Under the pieces are notes generated by a model. That model had not been told where the DNA came from, ran no database searches, and saw only the letters and a program-made list of their open reading frames with translations. A stretch of DNA of 64,000 nucleotides from Ampullaceana balthica (taxonomy: Eukaryota > Mollusca > Gastropoda > Lymnaeidae), in NCBI GenBank assembly GCA_944989445.1, contig CALYLW010000060.1:1826093-1890092 (forward strand), written 5' to 3'. Below, one piece after another: positions 23,399 through 33,919 of this stretch. The translations under genes and the position numbers were made by a program. Each line of letters starts with the position of its first letter. The stretch's first letter is position 1.

Positions 23399-23922
23399 GA
23401 TTCGTTAGCTTCTTATTCCTTTAATTTATTCGTCACCCTGACAGGCGTCAAATAGTCAAATAAAGTATTTCTAATGTTAACTTTTTTAATGCGCAAACAA
23501 TAATATTTTTAAATATCCCGCCCAGAGCTCTAAGACATTCACCATTAAGATCAGGGTTGTTAACTCGATCACTCAGCGGACCATGACACAAATCAACTTA
23601 ACGATTGCCGACCGAACAGGATAAATATTTTAAAAAAAAGTAAAATTGAAATATGAGTAGTGCCCGTATATTACGTCTCCTTTTCATGTTTTATTTTACA
23701 AAAATCGGGCGGGGGAAGGGGGTTATTAAAAAAGACTGGATGTGGCCCGCGGGCCGTGAGTTTGACACTTGTGTTTAAGATCATGGGGAAACCAACCGGA
23801 ACATCCGGCACTTTGACGAGCAGTGTGTTAAAAAAAAGACTGCGCAGGGAAGTCTCATGTTTACAAGGAAATAAAACTGAAAATAGGTTACTTTGCGGCG
23901 ATATATTTAGAAAATGCATTAA
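23399..23922. other. Intergenic sequence
   Basis: Mixed-composition sequence; the 23660-23935 open frame has no recognisable domain and overlaps transposon-like GTGGCCCGCGGGCCGTGAG sequence. Confidence 0.4.
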
Positions 23923-24344
23923 GGGCCGTACATAAATGAGGTCACGCGATTTTGGCCGATTTTTACACCCCCCTCCCTCGTCACACTTCGTCACAAAAAC
24001 TTAGACCATACCCCCAATATGACGTCATTAAGCTTTGAACACTACCCCCCGCCTCAAAAAGCTGTATTCGCTAATTGAAAATTATTTTGTTTCAAATTAC
24101 TTTTTTGTCATTTAATTATGTATTTAGTGTAAGTCTTCACTCTAATATCGTAACAAGCTTGAAGCCATGTAAATTATCATTAAGTAAATTGTAAGTAATC
24201 AATTATTTAAGTGGAAATATTTTTTAAGTTTCTAGTTTTGATCTGACGTCACATTTATTAAACACCCCCTCCCCCTCGTCACACATTGTCACAAATACGT
24301 GACCTCCTCCCCCCTAGGCGCGTGACATCATTTATGGACGGCCC
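23923..24344. mobile_element. GGGCC MITE, copy 2 (best-preserved ends)
   Basis: The ends GGGCCGTACATAAATGA and TCATTTATGGACGGCCC are inverted repeats. The interior shares GTCACAAAAACTTAGACC, CAATATGACGTCATTAAGC and GACGTCACATTTATTAAAC with the other copies. There is no coding capacity. The superfamily is uncertain. Confidence 0.8.
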
Positions 24345-24473
24345 ATTACAAGTCAGTTGCTCTTGTTTTTAATCCAAACCCAATAAAATGACACACCGTG
24401 AGGGTACAAATGTCAATAATGTTCCAAAATGTGGTTTTAAGAATGTGTGGTTATAAGACTGTGTGGCTGTACG

Positions 24474-24679
24474 CAGAGGCGTCACTAGGCTTGATGTCAC
24501 CCAGTGCGGTAGGTCAAGGTGTCACCCCCCTCACGACTCACCCCCACAGACGTCCTCTGAGTCTGCCAGTGCCAAATAACGGGAACATACAGAATTTTAC
24601 ATTTTGCTGTCACCACTAATGATGGTGTCACCCGGCGCGGTACGCACCACCAGCCCCTCCCCCCCTACTGACGCCTCTG
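24474..24679. mobile_element. 206-bp hAT MITE related to the element at 7855-11020
   Basis: The ends are CAGAGGCGTCACTAGG and CCTACTGACGCCTCTG. Sub-terminal GATGTCACCCAGTGCGGT and GTGTCACCCGGCGCGGT match the larger element. Flanks GCTGTACG (24466-24473) and GTTGTATG (24680-24687) agree at six of eight positions and differ only by C/T changes, consistent with an aged 8-bp target duplication. Confidence 0.75.
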
Positions 24680-24751
24680 GTTGTATGGAGGTGTGATTTT
24701 GAATCTGTTTTTAAGACTGACCGCTCTGAGCCTAGCTTCTTGCACCACCAA

Positions 24752-25125
24752 CAGACATCACAGCTTGTACTCTAAGGGGACATCACAGTTGTACTCTAAG
24801 GGGACATCACAGCTTGTACTCTAAGGGGACATCACAGCTTGTACTCTAAGGGGACATCACAGCTTGTACTCTAAGGGGACATCACAGCTTGTACTCTAAG
24901 GGGACATCACAGCTTGTACTCTAAGGGGACATCACAGCTTGTACTCTAAGGGGACATCACATCTTGTACTCTAAGGGGACATCACAGCTTGTACTCTAAG
25001 GGGACATCACAGCTTGTACTCTAATGGGACATCACAGCTTGTGCTCTAAGGGGACATCACAGCTTGTACTCTAAGGGGACATCACAGCTTGTACTCTAAT
25101 GGGACATCACAGCTTGTACTCTAAA
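24752..25125. repeat. 25-bp minisatellite (GGGGACATCACAGCTTGTAC + TCTAA), about 15 copies
   Basis: Very homogeneous period-25 array with only isolated substitutions (ATCTTG, CTAATGGG, GTGCTC), indicating recent expansion. Confidence 0.95.
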
Positions 25126-25223
25126 GGGAATTAATGAAGAAATAATGGTGACTTTCTGATTTCAGACACAGTGATGTTTCCTAACAACACAGTTTCTTTA
25201 AAAATATTTTAATGTGTGTTTAA

Positions 25224-25600
25224 GGGGCGTCCGTAAAATAACGTTACGCGATTTCGACCGATTTCTTCCATCCCCCCTCATCACACGTCATAAAAAAATT
25301 TAGACCCCTCCCCTCAAATAGTATCATAAAGCGTTGCCCCCCCCCCTCATAAAAGCGGTATTTCCTATTTGATAATGAGCATGTTCCAAATCACTTTATT
25401 GTTATTTAAATATTTAGTGGAAGGTTGCAATCTAATATCGGAACACGCGTGAAGCCATTTAAAACGTCATTAATTAAATTTTAAGCAATAAAATATTTAA
25501 GTGGAGCTTTTATTTAAAGTTGCGCGTTTTGATGTGACGTCACAGTTCTTAAACACCCGCCTGGCCCCTCAGGTGCTTGATGTCATTTATGAAAGACCCC
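25224..25600. mobile_element. GGGCC MITE, copy 3
   Basis: Starts GGGGCGTCCGTAAAATAACG and ends TCATTTATGAAAGACCCC. Internal blocks are shared with copies 1, 2 and 4. More diverged than copy 2. Confidence 0.75.
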
Positions 25601-28140
25601 TTAGCAACCTAAGGACTCTTAAGTTTTATTGATATTTATTGTGATCGATTGTGGGATTAATATTTTTTTAGATCTGTTGAAAATTTCAGTAGATAGTTAA
25701 ACTCACCTTATGCTTATTAGATTTGGGAAGAAATCGATAAGTGAGATTCAAAAAGAACCTGAAAGAAAATGCCCATCAGCACGTTCCATTCACAAAGTAT
25801 TTTTCGTGAACCTGCTACAATCACGCTGTAGAGCAGGTTCTTAAGAATGTAATTTATTCTGACACGGCGTTGAGTTGTTTTTATGGTAACGAGTTAAGCC
25901 CGGGCTGTCCCGTCGGGTGGCGCTTGAGCTGCAACTTTCGCCAAACAACTCGTTCAATTATTATTAAAATAATTTAATTGGATTGGTTTATAAGCTTAAG
26001 TCAGAAATTGTTAAAAACTGATGGATTGACCCCCAGTTAAGTCAGCTAAAACTTTAATAGCTTAATCCTCCGCACAAGCCAAACCTACTGTGAAAATTTC
26101 AGCACTCTAGCAAGTCAGAAAACGTGTTTACGAGCGTTTTGAAAAAGTTGACGACATTTACAGATCCGGAAGCGTGCACAAGTTAATAGGATAGGGCCCT
26201 TAAAAATGCAATTTAAAAACTAAAATTGAGACAATTCAAAAATGATTTTAAAATATTTTGAAAGAGGAATACACAAAGAAGAAAATATTAAGTCAAAGTG
26301 TTGTAGAAAGTATGCTAAAATATATTTCTGATTTTTTTTTAAAAATGTATTCTTTAAATAACTTGTTATAAGTCTTATAAGATTATCTTTTCTCCTTGAT
26401 TGAATTTTTATAAACAGTTGTATATTTGCAGAATAGAATAAAAGCATAGAGAAGCCTCTTATAAGATAAATAACTTCTCACTTTGTGTATCGCGATGGCA
26501 TTGAATCTTCCTTGTTTGGTCTGTGTTTGAACCTATCTGGTATATCTAATTTTAATGAAATACAAATTTAAAATTATTCTTTGGCATTTTTTAAAACTTT
26601 GCTAATAATGTGGTATTTCAGAAATATTTAAAATCAACGATTTTATTGGAAATGTGCAATACAAATGTTTTAAGACTATAATTCTTAAAATTGTTCATAT
26701 TCGAAGCGGAAATCAATTCTTGGAAAGAATGTGAGTTATTTATACCTGTCCTTGTTGCATACTTTTTATTTAAAAAAAGGATTGATTAGTATTTTATTTA
26801 AGCAAAAATGTATTTTTTAAAAACTTTTTCATGTACTTTTAAATAAAATGGATGAATTTTACATTTGTATTTTGTTTAACGAATTTTACTTTTGTCTTTT
26901 GAGTCGAATAAAAATATTTATACTTTTACTTAAAACTAAAAAGAATTCGATAACAAAAGATTTTTGTTTTTAAAGTCTAAAAATAGTTTGAGTTGTTTAA
27001 AGATAAATGCATTACAAATTAATTTTAAAATGTAGATAGTCCCGTGAAAGAAATGTTTGTTAGTTTGTTTTTTAAATTAATGATTTTTAATATTCTCCAT
27101 GCATCGGTCGATTGCATTTAATTTTGTTTAAATGTTGTATTCGCTTGGATTTGAGCTGCCGTCTTTCAAATGTGGTTGTTTTATTGAGTCTTTGTGCAAT
27201 AACCCTTTTAACTCCCAGATTTGACAAATTATTTGAATGTAGCTCCAGATATTTCAACCAAACACACATTATAGGATCCGATTCGTGAGGTCAAATCTCT
27301 GTTACGCCAGGGAACGATGACCGTGTCGTGGACAGGTAGATGCCGCAGTTTTGTCCTAGTTTCCCCAGTACACATGCTCCTATGATGAATTAAATTGAAA
27401 AGTAAGCAGATTGAACCGAAACAAAATTAACTTTTAAAATATAGGTAAAAAAATGAATGTTTAAAAACGCGCTTCTATTCCAATGCATTAAAAAGGACAA
27501 AATAAATTATTCGTACACACTACGATTTGCTTTCAATTTCTCATATTTACAAAATTAACAGCGTGGACGCCACGCATGGACAATCAATGGTATGGCCATG
27601 GGTACTAGTTATGAAACACCATGTGGACTCACTCATAATTAAAATAATTATGTGTCAATCATCGTCAACATACCTTTACAACCATGCTCCAATCATATAC
27701 AGTGTGTCTCTGTAGAACAATGATTGAGAGTACACTAGAAAGTCTTACTTGAACGACGAATCTTCAGGGAGATGGAAATTCCACTGAACAATCCTGAAAA
27801 ATGCGAAAATTTAGTTCAAATGGGAACTTGGCTTATGACACGGATGTGTGTTGTTAGTTGGCTTGTGACACAGACATGTGTTGTTAATTTGTTTATGACA
27901 CGGACATGTGTCATAGTATTCCACATGTTAACCACGACTTGTGATCATTCAACAAGTTGACCTGCATCGAGAGAAAGATAAGAAAGTTATTTTCACCTCC
28001 AAAACCAAGCACACACACACTCAAAGCAAAAGTTTGTTACCGAAGACAAATATGGACCATTTGCTCTGGTAGTAGTTGTTGGTTACTGAACATCCTCTTT
28101 ATAATTTGACTTCGCTCAATGATTTAACCCGTCTTCTGTC
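25601..28140. other. AT-rich intergenic region
   Basis: No gene is supported. A GC-richer spot at 25860-25950 and another at 27290-27375 have no splice-bounded frame I can defend. A small tandem repeat of about 33 bp (TGACACGGACATGTGT type) occurs three times at about 27835-27920. The rest is A/T-rich without evident structure. Confidence 0.4.
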
Positions 28141-30172
28141 AAGATGACAATGATCGTAAGCACCAAAGATGACAATGATCGTAAGCACCAAAGATGACAA
28201 TGATCGTAAGCACCAAATATGACAATGATCGTAAGCACCAAAGATGACAATGATCGTTAGCACCAAAGATGACAATGATCGTAAGCACCAAAGATGACAA
28301 TGATCGTAAGCACCAAGGATGACAATGATCGTAAGCACCAAAGATGACAATGATCGTAAGCACCTAAGATGACAATGATCGTAAGCACCAAAGATGACAA
28401 TGATCGTTAGCACCAAAGATGACAATGATCGTAAGCACCAAAGATGTCAATGATCGTAAGCACCAAGGATGACAATGATCGTAAGCACCAAAGATGACAA
28501 TGATCGTAAGCACCAAAGATGACAATGATCGTAAGCACCAAAGATGACAATGATCGTAAGCACCAAAGATGACAATGATCGTAAGCACCAAAGATGACAA
28601 TGATCGTAAGCACCAAAGATGACAATGATCGTAAGCACCAAAGATGACAATGATCGTAAGCACCAAATATGACAATGATCGTAAGCACCAAAGATGACAA
28701 TGATCGTAAGCACCAAAGATGACAATGATCGTAAGCACCAAAGATGACAATGATCGTAAGCACCAAAGATGACAATAATCGTAAGCACCAAAGATGACAA
28801 TGATCGTAAGCACCAAAGATGACAATGATCGTAAGCACCAAATATGACAATAATCGTAAGCACCAAAGATGACAATGATCGTAAGCACCAAAGATGACAA
28901 TGATCGTAAGCACCAAAGATGACAATAATCGTAAGCACCAAAGATGACAATAATCGTAAGCACCAAAGATGACAATGATCGTAAGCACCAAAGATGACAA
29001 TAATCGTAAGCACCAAAGATGACAATAATCGTAAGCACCAAAGATGACAATAATCGTAAGCACCAAAGATGACAATGATCGTAAGCACCAAAGATGACAA
29101 TAATCGTAAGCACCAAAGATGACAATAATCGTAAGCACCAAAGATGACAATGATCGTAAGCACCAAAGATGACAATAATCGTAAGCACCAAAGATGACAA
29201 TAATCGTAAGCACCAAAGATGACAATAATCGTAAGCACCAAAGATGACAATGATCGTAAGCACCAAAGATGACAATGATCGTAAGCACCAAAGATGACAA
29301 TGATCTTAAGCACCAGAGATGACAATGATCGTAAGCACCAAAGATGACAATGATCGTAAGCACCAAAGATGACAATGATCGTAAGCACCAAAGATGACAA
29401 TGATCGTAAGCACCAAAGATGACAATGATCGTAAGCACCAAAGATGACAATGATCGTAAGCACCAAAGATGACAATGATCGTAAGCACCAAAGATGACAA
29501 TGATCGTAAGCACCAAAGATGACAATGATCGTAAGCACCAAAGATGACAATAATCGTAAGCACCAAAGATGACAATAATCGTAAGCACCAAAGATGACAA
29601 TGATCGTAAGCACCAAAGATGACAATAATCGTAAGCACCAAAGATGACAATGATCGTAAGCACCAAAGATGACAATAATCGTAAGCACCAAAGATGACAA
29701 TAATCGTAAGCACCAAAGATGACAATGATCGTAAGCACCAAAGATGACAATGATCGTAAGCACCAAAGATGACAATAATCGTAAGCACCAAAGATGACAA
29801 TAATCGTAAGCACCAAAGATGACAATGATCGTAAGCACCAAAGATGACAATAATCGTAAGCACCAAAGATGACAATGATCGTAAGCACCAAAGATGACAA
29901 TAATCGTAAGCACCAAAGATGACAATGATCGTAAGCACCAAAGATGACAATAATCGTAAGCACCAAAGATGACAATAATCGTAAGCACCAAAGATGACAA
30001 TGATCGTAAGCACCAAAGATGACAATAATCGTAAGCACCAAAGATGACAATAATCGTAAGCACCAAAGATGACAATGATCGTAAGCACCAAAGATGACAA
30101 TAATCGTAAGCACCAAAGATGACAATAATCGTAAGCACCAAAGATGACAATGATCGTAAGCACCAAAGATGA
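28141..30172. repeat. 2-kb array of a 25-bp unit (about 81 copies)
   Basis: The unit is AAGATGACAATGATCGTAAG followed by CACCA. The main polymorphism is TGATCG versus TAATCG; the TAATCG variant is absent from the left 600 bp and interspersed from about 28790 on, with a pure TGATCG block at 29290-29540. Because 25 is not a multiple of three, each frame reads all phases. The absence of stops makes three minus-strand frames of up to 590 codons appear open; these are not genes. Confidence 0.97.
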
Positions 30173-30265
30173 AGAAACAGAACTGCACTCATGTGGGCTC
30201 TCAGGATGAAAATCATTAATAATGATTAATTAATTATTAATTCTTCTTACCGGATGTGCTTTGAC

Positions 30266-30377
30266 GTTTTGATACACAGTTATTTCCCTTTAACCAATTA
30301 GGTACAGAGTCTAAACGGTGAAGTTTTGGTACACAGTTATTTCCCTTTAACCAATTAGGTACAGAGTCTAAACGGTG
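30266..30377. repeat. 54-bp direct duplication
   Basis: TTTTGGTACACAGTTATTTC and the rest up to CTAAACGGTG is present twice, head to tail, with one change. Confidence 0.9.
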
Positions 30378-30559
30378 CAAGGTTCACGCAGTCTTGTTAT
30401 TTTTTAAAAATTTTAATTTTATGTCCCATGACCTCATGGTTGTAAGGAGCTCTATTGTTTTTATTACAACTTTCTCAAGGCTTGGTAGACTCAGCGGCGC
30501 CCATCTCCTCTCCAAGTCAGCGTTGGACTTTTTAGCGATATTCATATCAATCTTTATAA

Positions 30560-30640
30560 TATGGCTTAGCGTGGGCTAGATCCCTCTGCTTGTGAGGCGA
30601 GCGCACTACTGACTTCCCTATCCAGGTGCCAGGCTATCAC
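30560..30640 (-). mobile_element. tRNA-like SINE head fragment (minus strand)
   Basis: On the minus strand, GTAGTGCGCTCGCCTCACAA then GCAGAGGGATCTAGCCC resembles the D-arm to T-arm part of a tRNA with a degraded B-box. The body is not recognisable, so this is a relic. Confidence 0.35.
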
Positions 30641-30903
30641 GCAGTCTATACAACGATAGATTCACGTAGTCTATACCACGATAGATTCACGCAATCTATA
30701 CCACGATAGATTCACGCAATATATACCACGATAGATTCACGCAATATATACCACGATAGATTCACACAATCTATACCACGATAGATTCACGCAATCTATA
30801 CCACGATAGATTCACGCAGTCCATACCACGATAGATTCACACAGTCTCTACCACGATAGATTCACGCAGTCTATACCACGATATATTAACGCAGTCTATT
30901 CCG
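30640..30903. repeat. 25-bp minisatellite (CACGCAATCTATACCACGAT + AGATT), about 10 copies
   Basis: Period 25 with variation at GCAGT/GCAAT/ACAGT and TCTATA/TATATA. Confidence 0.93.
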
Positions 30904-31091
30904 TGACAAACCTACTTACCACAACCTACATGCCAGCTTAGACAAACTTAATTGAAATATTATTTTGTGCTTTTCACCCACAAAAAATCTCTTTGTTAAT
31001 TTTTAAATTTTCTTTTACTTAAATTGTTTCAGTCAACGATCTTTTATCCCCAATCCTACTCCAGTGACCTTTGGTAACACACAGATATATA

Positions 31092-32711
31092 TCTAATATA
31101 TAAAGCTCAGTTGGTGTTTGTATGTTTGTATTTTTGTATGTTTGTATGTTTCACTTTTTCCACTTTCTGTTAGACAGCCACGGAAAAACCAAATGACGGA
31201 CGGGGACCAAATTTGGCAGGACGGTTCCTTTTACCCTGAAGGTGGTTTTCAGATAGGTTTTGTAATTGTCCCTTTTGCCCGAATGCCGTAAATTAAATAA
31301 TCAGAAAATGCAGAGACAAAGAATAAAAAATTTAAACCTCATTTCTGTATTGAACAAATTTACGCGGACGTTCAAATGCCGTTCAAAGCGAGATACTTTT
31401 GGTGACGTTTTTTTTCCAAATACTTTATTTTCAGCGGGGCGCATTCAAAAAGTATTATAATGTCTAATTACGGTGCGCACATTTTCGTGTACGTTTCATA
31501 ATTTGAGCTGTGTAGTACAAAGAATTGTCATTTTCTTTACTGTTACTTTCTATATATTAGATAGACACGTAAACATATTTAATTACAACTGCCATACGAT
31601 GCATTAGATTTCATTGTTTACACGTTTAAATGTAATTGCGAATTTGTTTTAATTATTTTATGTTCCATAACTCGACATTTAATAAAAACCTATTTATGTA
31701 AGAATTGTGTAAGTATTTTTTTCAAGGCTTCATTTTTAGCGATGCGTGTTCTAAAAATCTTTTATCGCCTAATTACCGTGCGCACATTTTCGTGTACGCA
31801 TCTTAAATTTAGCTGTGTCCTATTCCTATTAATATAACATTTATATTTTGTTTGTCTTTTACATAAGCTATTGTTTTTTACATAACCTATACACTTATAC
31901 TATTTAAACTTAGGCTACCGGACCTATTAACATAAGTAGATGAAACTAATAAAGTGATCCTGAAAACGCTTAATTATTTTGTATTGCGAATTGAATATGT
32001 TATGTTCATTCCTTTGATGATGGATAAACATAAGCCATTTTTAAAATCAATTATTGTCATGGTTTCACATGCGTTTTTAACATAAAATTGATTTGTTTTA
32101 AATTAGGAATACAGCCTAATTTCTTTATTTATCTTTATTATCTTTATCTCATAGACGCTGTTGCAAATATTGTCACCAAAGCAGTGGCCTTTTTTTAATG
32201 GATACAAACAAACAAACATAAAAATATCAACTGAGCTTTATATAATACATATGCGTTTAAATTATTTTAATTTTAATTATTTTCACGATGCAATGTATTA
32301 ATATTTTACATGCAATGAATAAAATTGGGATTTTAAAAATTTTAATTCATAACTCGACATTTAATTAAAAACCATACATGTAGCGAGTTTATTTTATGTT
32401 GAAAGTGATGGCCTATGTCAAATAAACTTACTCTTTAAAACAGTTTACTTAAGCTTTATATACACTATACATAATAAACTTTCGCTACCGAACGTATTAA
32501 CAAAACTTGACTAAATTTAATGAAGTGATCCTGAAAACGCTTAATTAATATGAATTGCGAATTGAATATGTTTTTATGTTCATTCCTTTGTATTCAGAAT
32601 AGCATAGTCCTTTTCTAAAATTGCCTTTTAATCATTTTTAAGCTGCACATATTAACAGACGCTTGAATCTTTTTTTTTCAATTTTAATTTTCTTTTTCAG
32701 ATATAAAATCT

Positions 32712-32787
<76 letters not shown>

Positions 32788-33610
32788 TGTGTGTGTGCAT
32801 TAAATATAATTTAAAAAATATGATGCCTTATCCGAAATAGGTAACAAAAAAAAAGATTCCTTTTTGAAATTATACACATTGCTTATAAACCGTAAATATA
32901 AATCGTAAAATATAGAGACATAAAAATGTTAAATATTATCTCCCTACTACAACAATTATGAATACGTCAAAAGGAGGAGTTATTTTGGTCCAGTACATTT
33001 ACTTTATAACAAGACTTTATTTTATGCGGCCAGCTTTCTATATTGTCTAAATGTGGTGTGCACATTTTTTATATCATTTTAATACGACCGGTTTTTAAAA
33101 AAAAAGTATTTTAGAAAGTAGATTTATAATTTTGTTTGTTTGCGCTATGAGTCACTTAGCTTTATTCATTTTAAAGGGATAGTGCCACATGTTCTTTATC
33201 TCATAGACGTGGTTACAAATATTATATAACTTACAATTGTGATACGATGCAGTTTCGTGATTATATATTAAATTTTTGAGTGTCGAGGGTGGTAGAGCTC
33301 TTTTGGAAAACCTTTAAGTTATGTTAAATTAGTACAAGTGGGAATGAAATCGTAAATTTAGTTATTATGGTCGGCAAGGATCATTATTTAATAAATCATA
33401 TCTTTTAAATAGTAAGGTAATGTTAAAAGGCACTGCATTAAGTGAAAACAACTCACGCGGTCAAATGGCATATCTCTGTTTCTCATACGATTTTAACTAA
33501 ATAGATGAATCTAAAATTTAACTTGGAAAATAAAAATTGTAATAACAAGCAACTAATACTTGGATAAACGGTCAGCACACTCCTGCTACAAAGTGCGGGT
33601 AATTTTCTAG
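31092..33610 (+). mobile_element. Non-autonomous Helitron (2.5 kb)
   Basis: The 5' end TCTAATATATAAAGCTCAG directly follows an A. The 3' end CTGCTACAAAGTGCGGG then TAATTTTCTAG is followed by T. TC at the start, CTAG at the end and insertion between A and T are Helitron hallmarks. The start-proximal text (TTTGTATGTTTGTATG, GACAGCCACGGAAAAACCAA, GGACCAAATTTGGCAGGACG) is of the kind shared by such families. No Rep/helicase frame is present. Internal near-repeats (TACCGTGCGCACATTTTCGTGTACG, at two sites near 31470 and 31775, split here for length) suggest duplicated modules. Confidence 0.65.
32713..32799. repeat. (GT)n microsatellite
   Basis: Nearly uninterrupted GT dinucleotide tract inside the Helitron, with a single A interruption. 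Confidence 0.97.
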
Positions 33611-33755
33611 TATATATATATAAAACGAAGGGACACTTTTTGTTTTAAGGATAAATTTTTACTGAAAAAACATAATTATACTTATTGATTTTCTTTCATA
33701 ATTAACATTTGTATTGGCGATATTAGGTTTGTAAATGAATGAATGATGTCAATGT

Positions 33756-33919
33756 TCAAGGGTGGGTCACGTTGGGGTCAATAAGACAAAGTCCACAGTA
33801 TTTGCGGCAGTATTTGTGTCCATCCACGGCGTCAAGGCAGATGGGATGTGTCGTCTCATTCATCAGGGCACAGTCCCGGAGTGACATCATGTCATCGCAG
33901 AGGCTGGGGTGGAGAGTAG
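33756..33919 (-). CDS. Gene 2 last exon: ShK-like six-cysteine domain and stop
   Basis: The acceptor TCCCTCCCCAG lies right of 33919. The phase-1 start leads into 53 residues ending at TGA (33758-33756). The cysteine order runs [25 protein letters not shown], resembling ShKT domains (C, C, C, C-x3-C-x2-C), which are often found in secreted invertebrate proteins. No good donor follows in phase, so I call this the terminal exon. No AATAAA is evident between the stop and the Helitron at 33610. ShKT domains also occur in toxins, but nothing here shows toxicity. Confidence 0.7.

Noticed and set aside
27287..27375. Possible minus-strand exon in a GC-richer patch
   Set aside because: A phase-1 frame beginning CVLGKLGQNC exists but ends in a stop without a donor, and no family is recognisable.
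28364..30216. Minus-strand open frames of up to 593 codons (Leu/Ile/His/Trp-rich)
   Set aside because: They lie wholly in the 25-bp array; the unit has no stop in any minus phase, so all frames are open without coding meaning.
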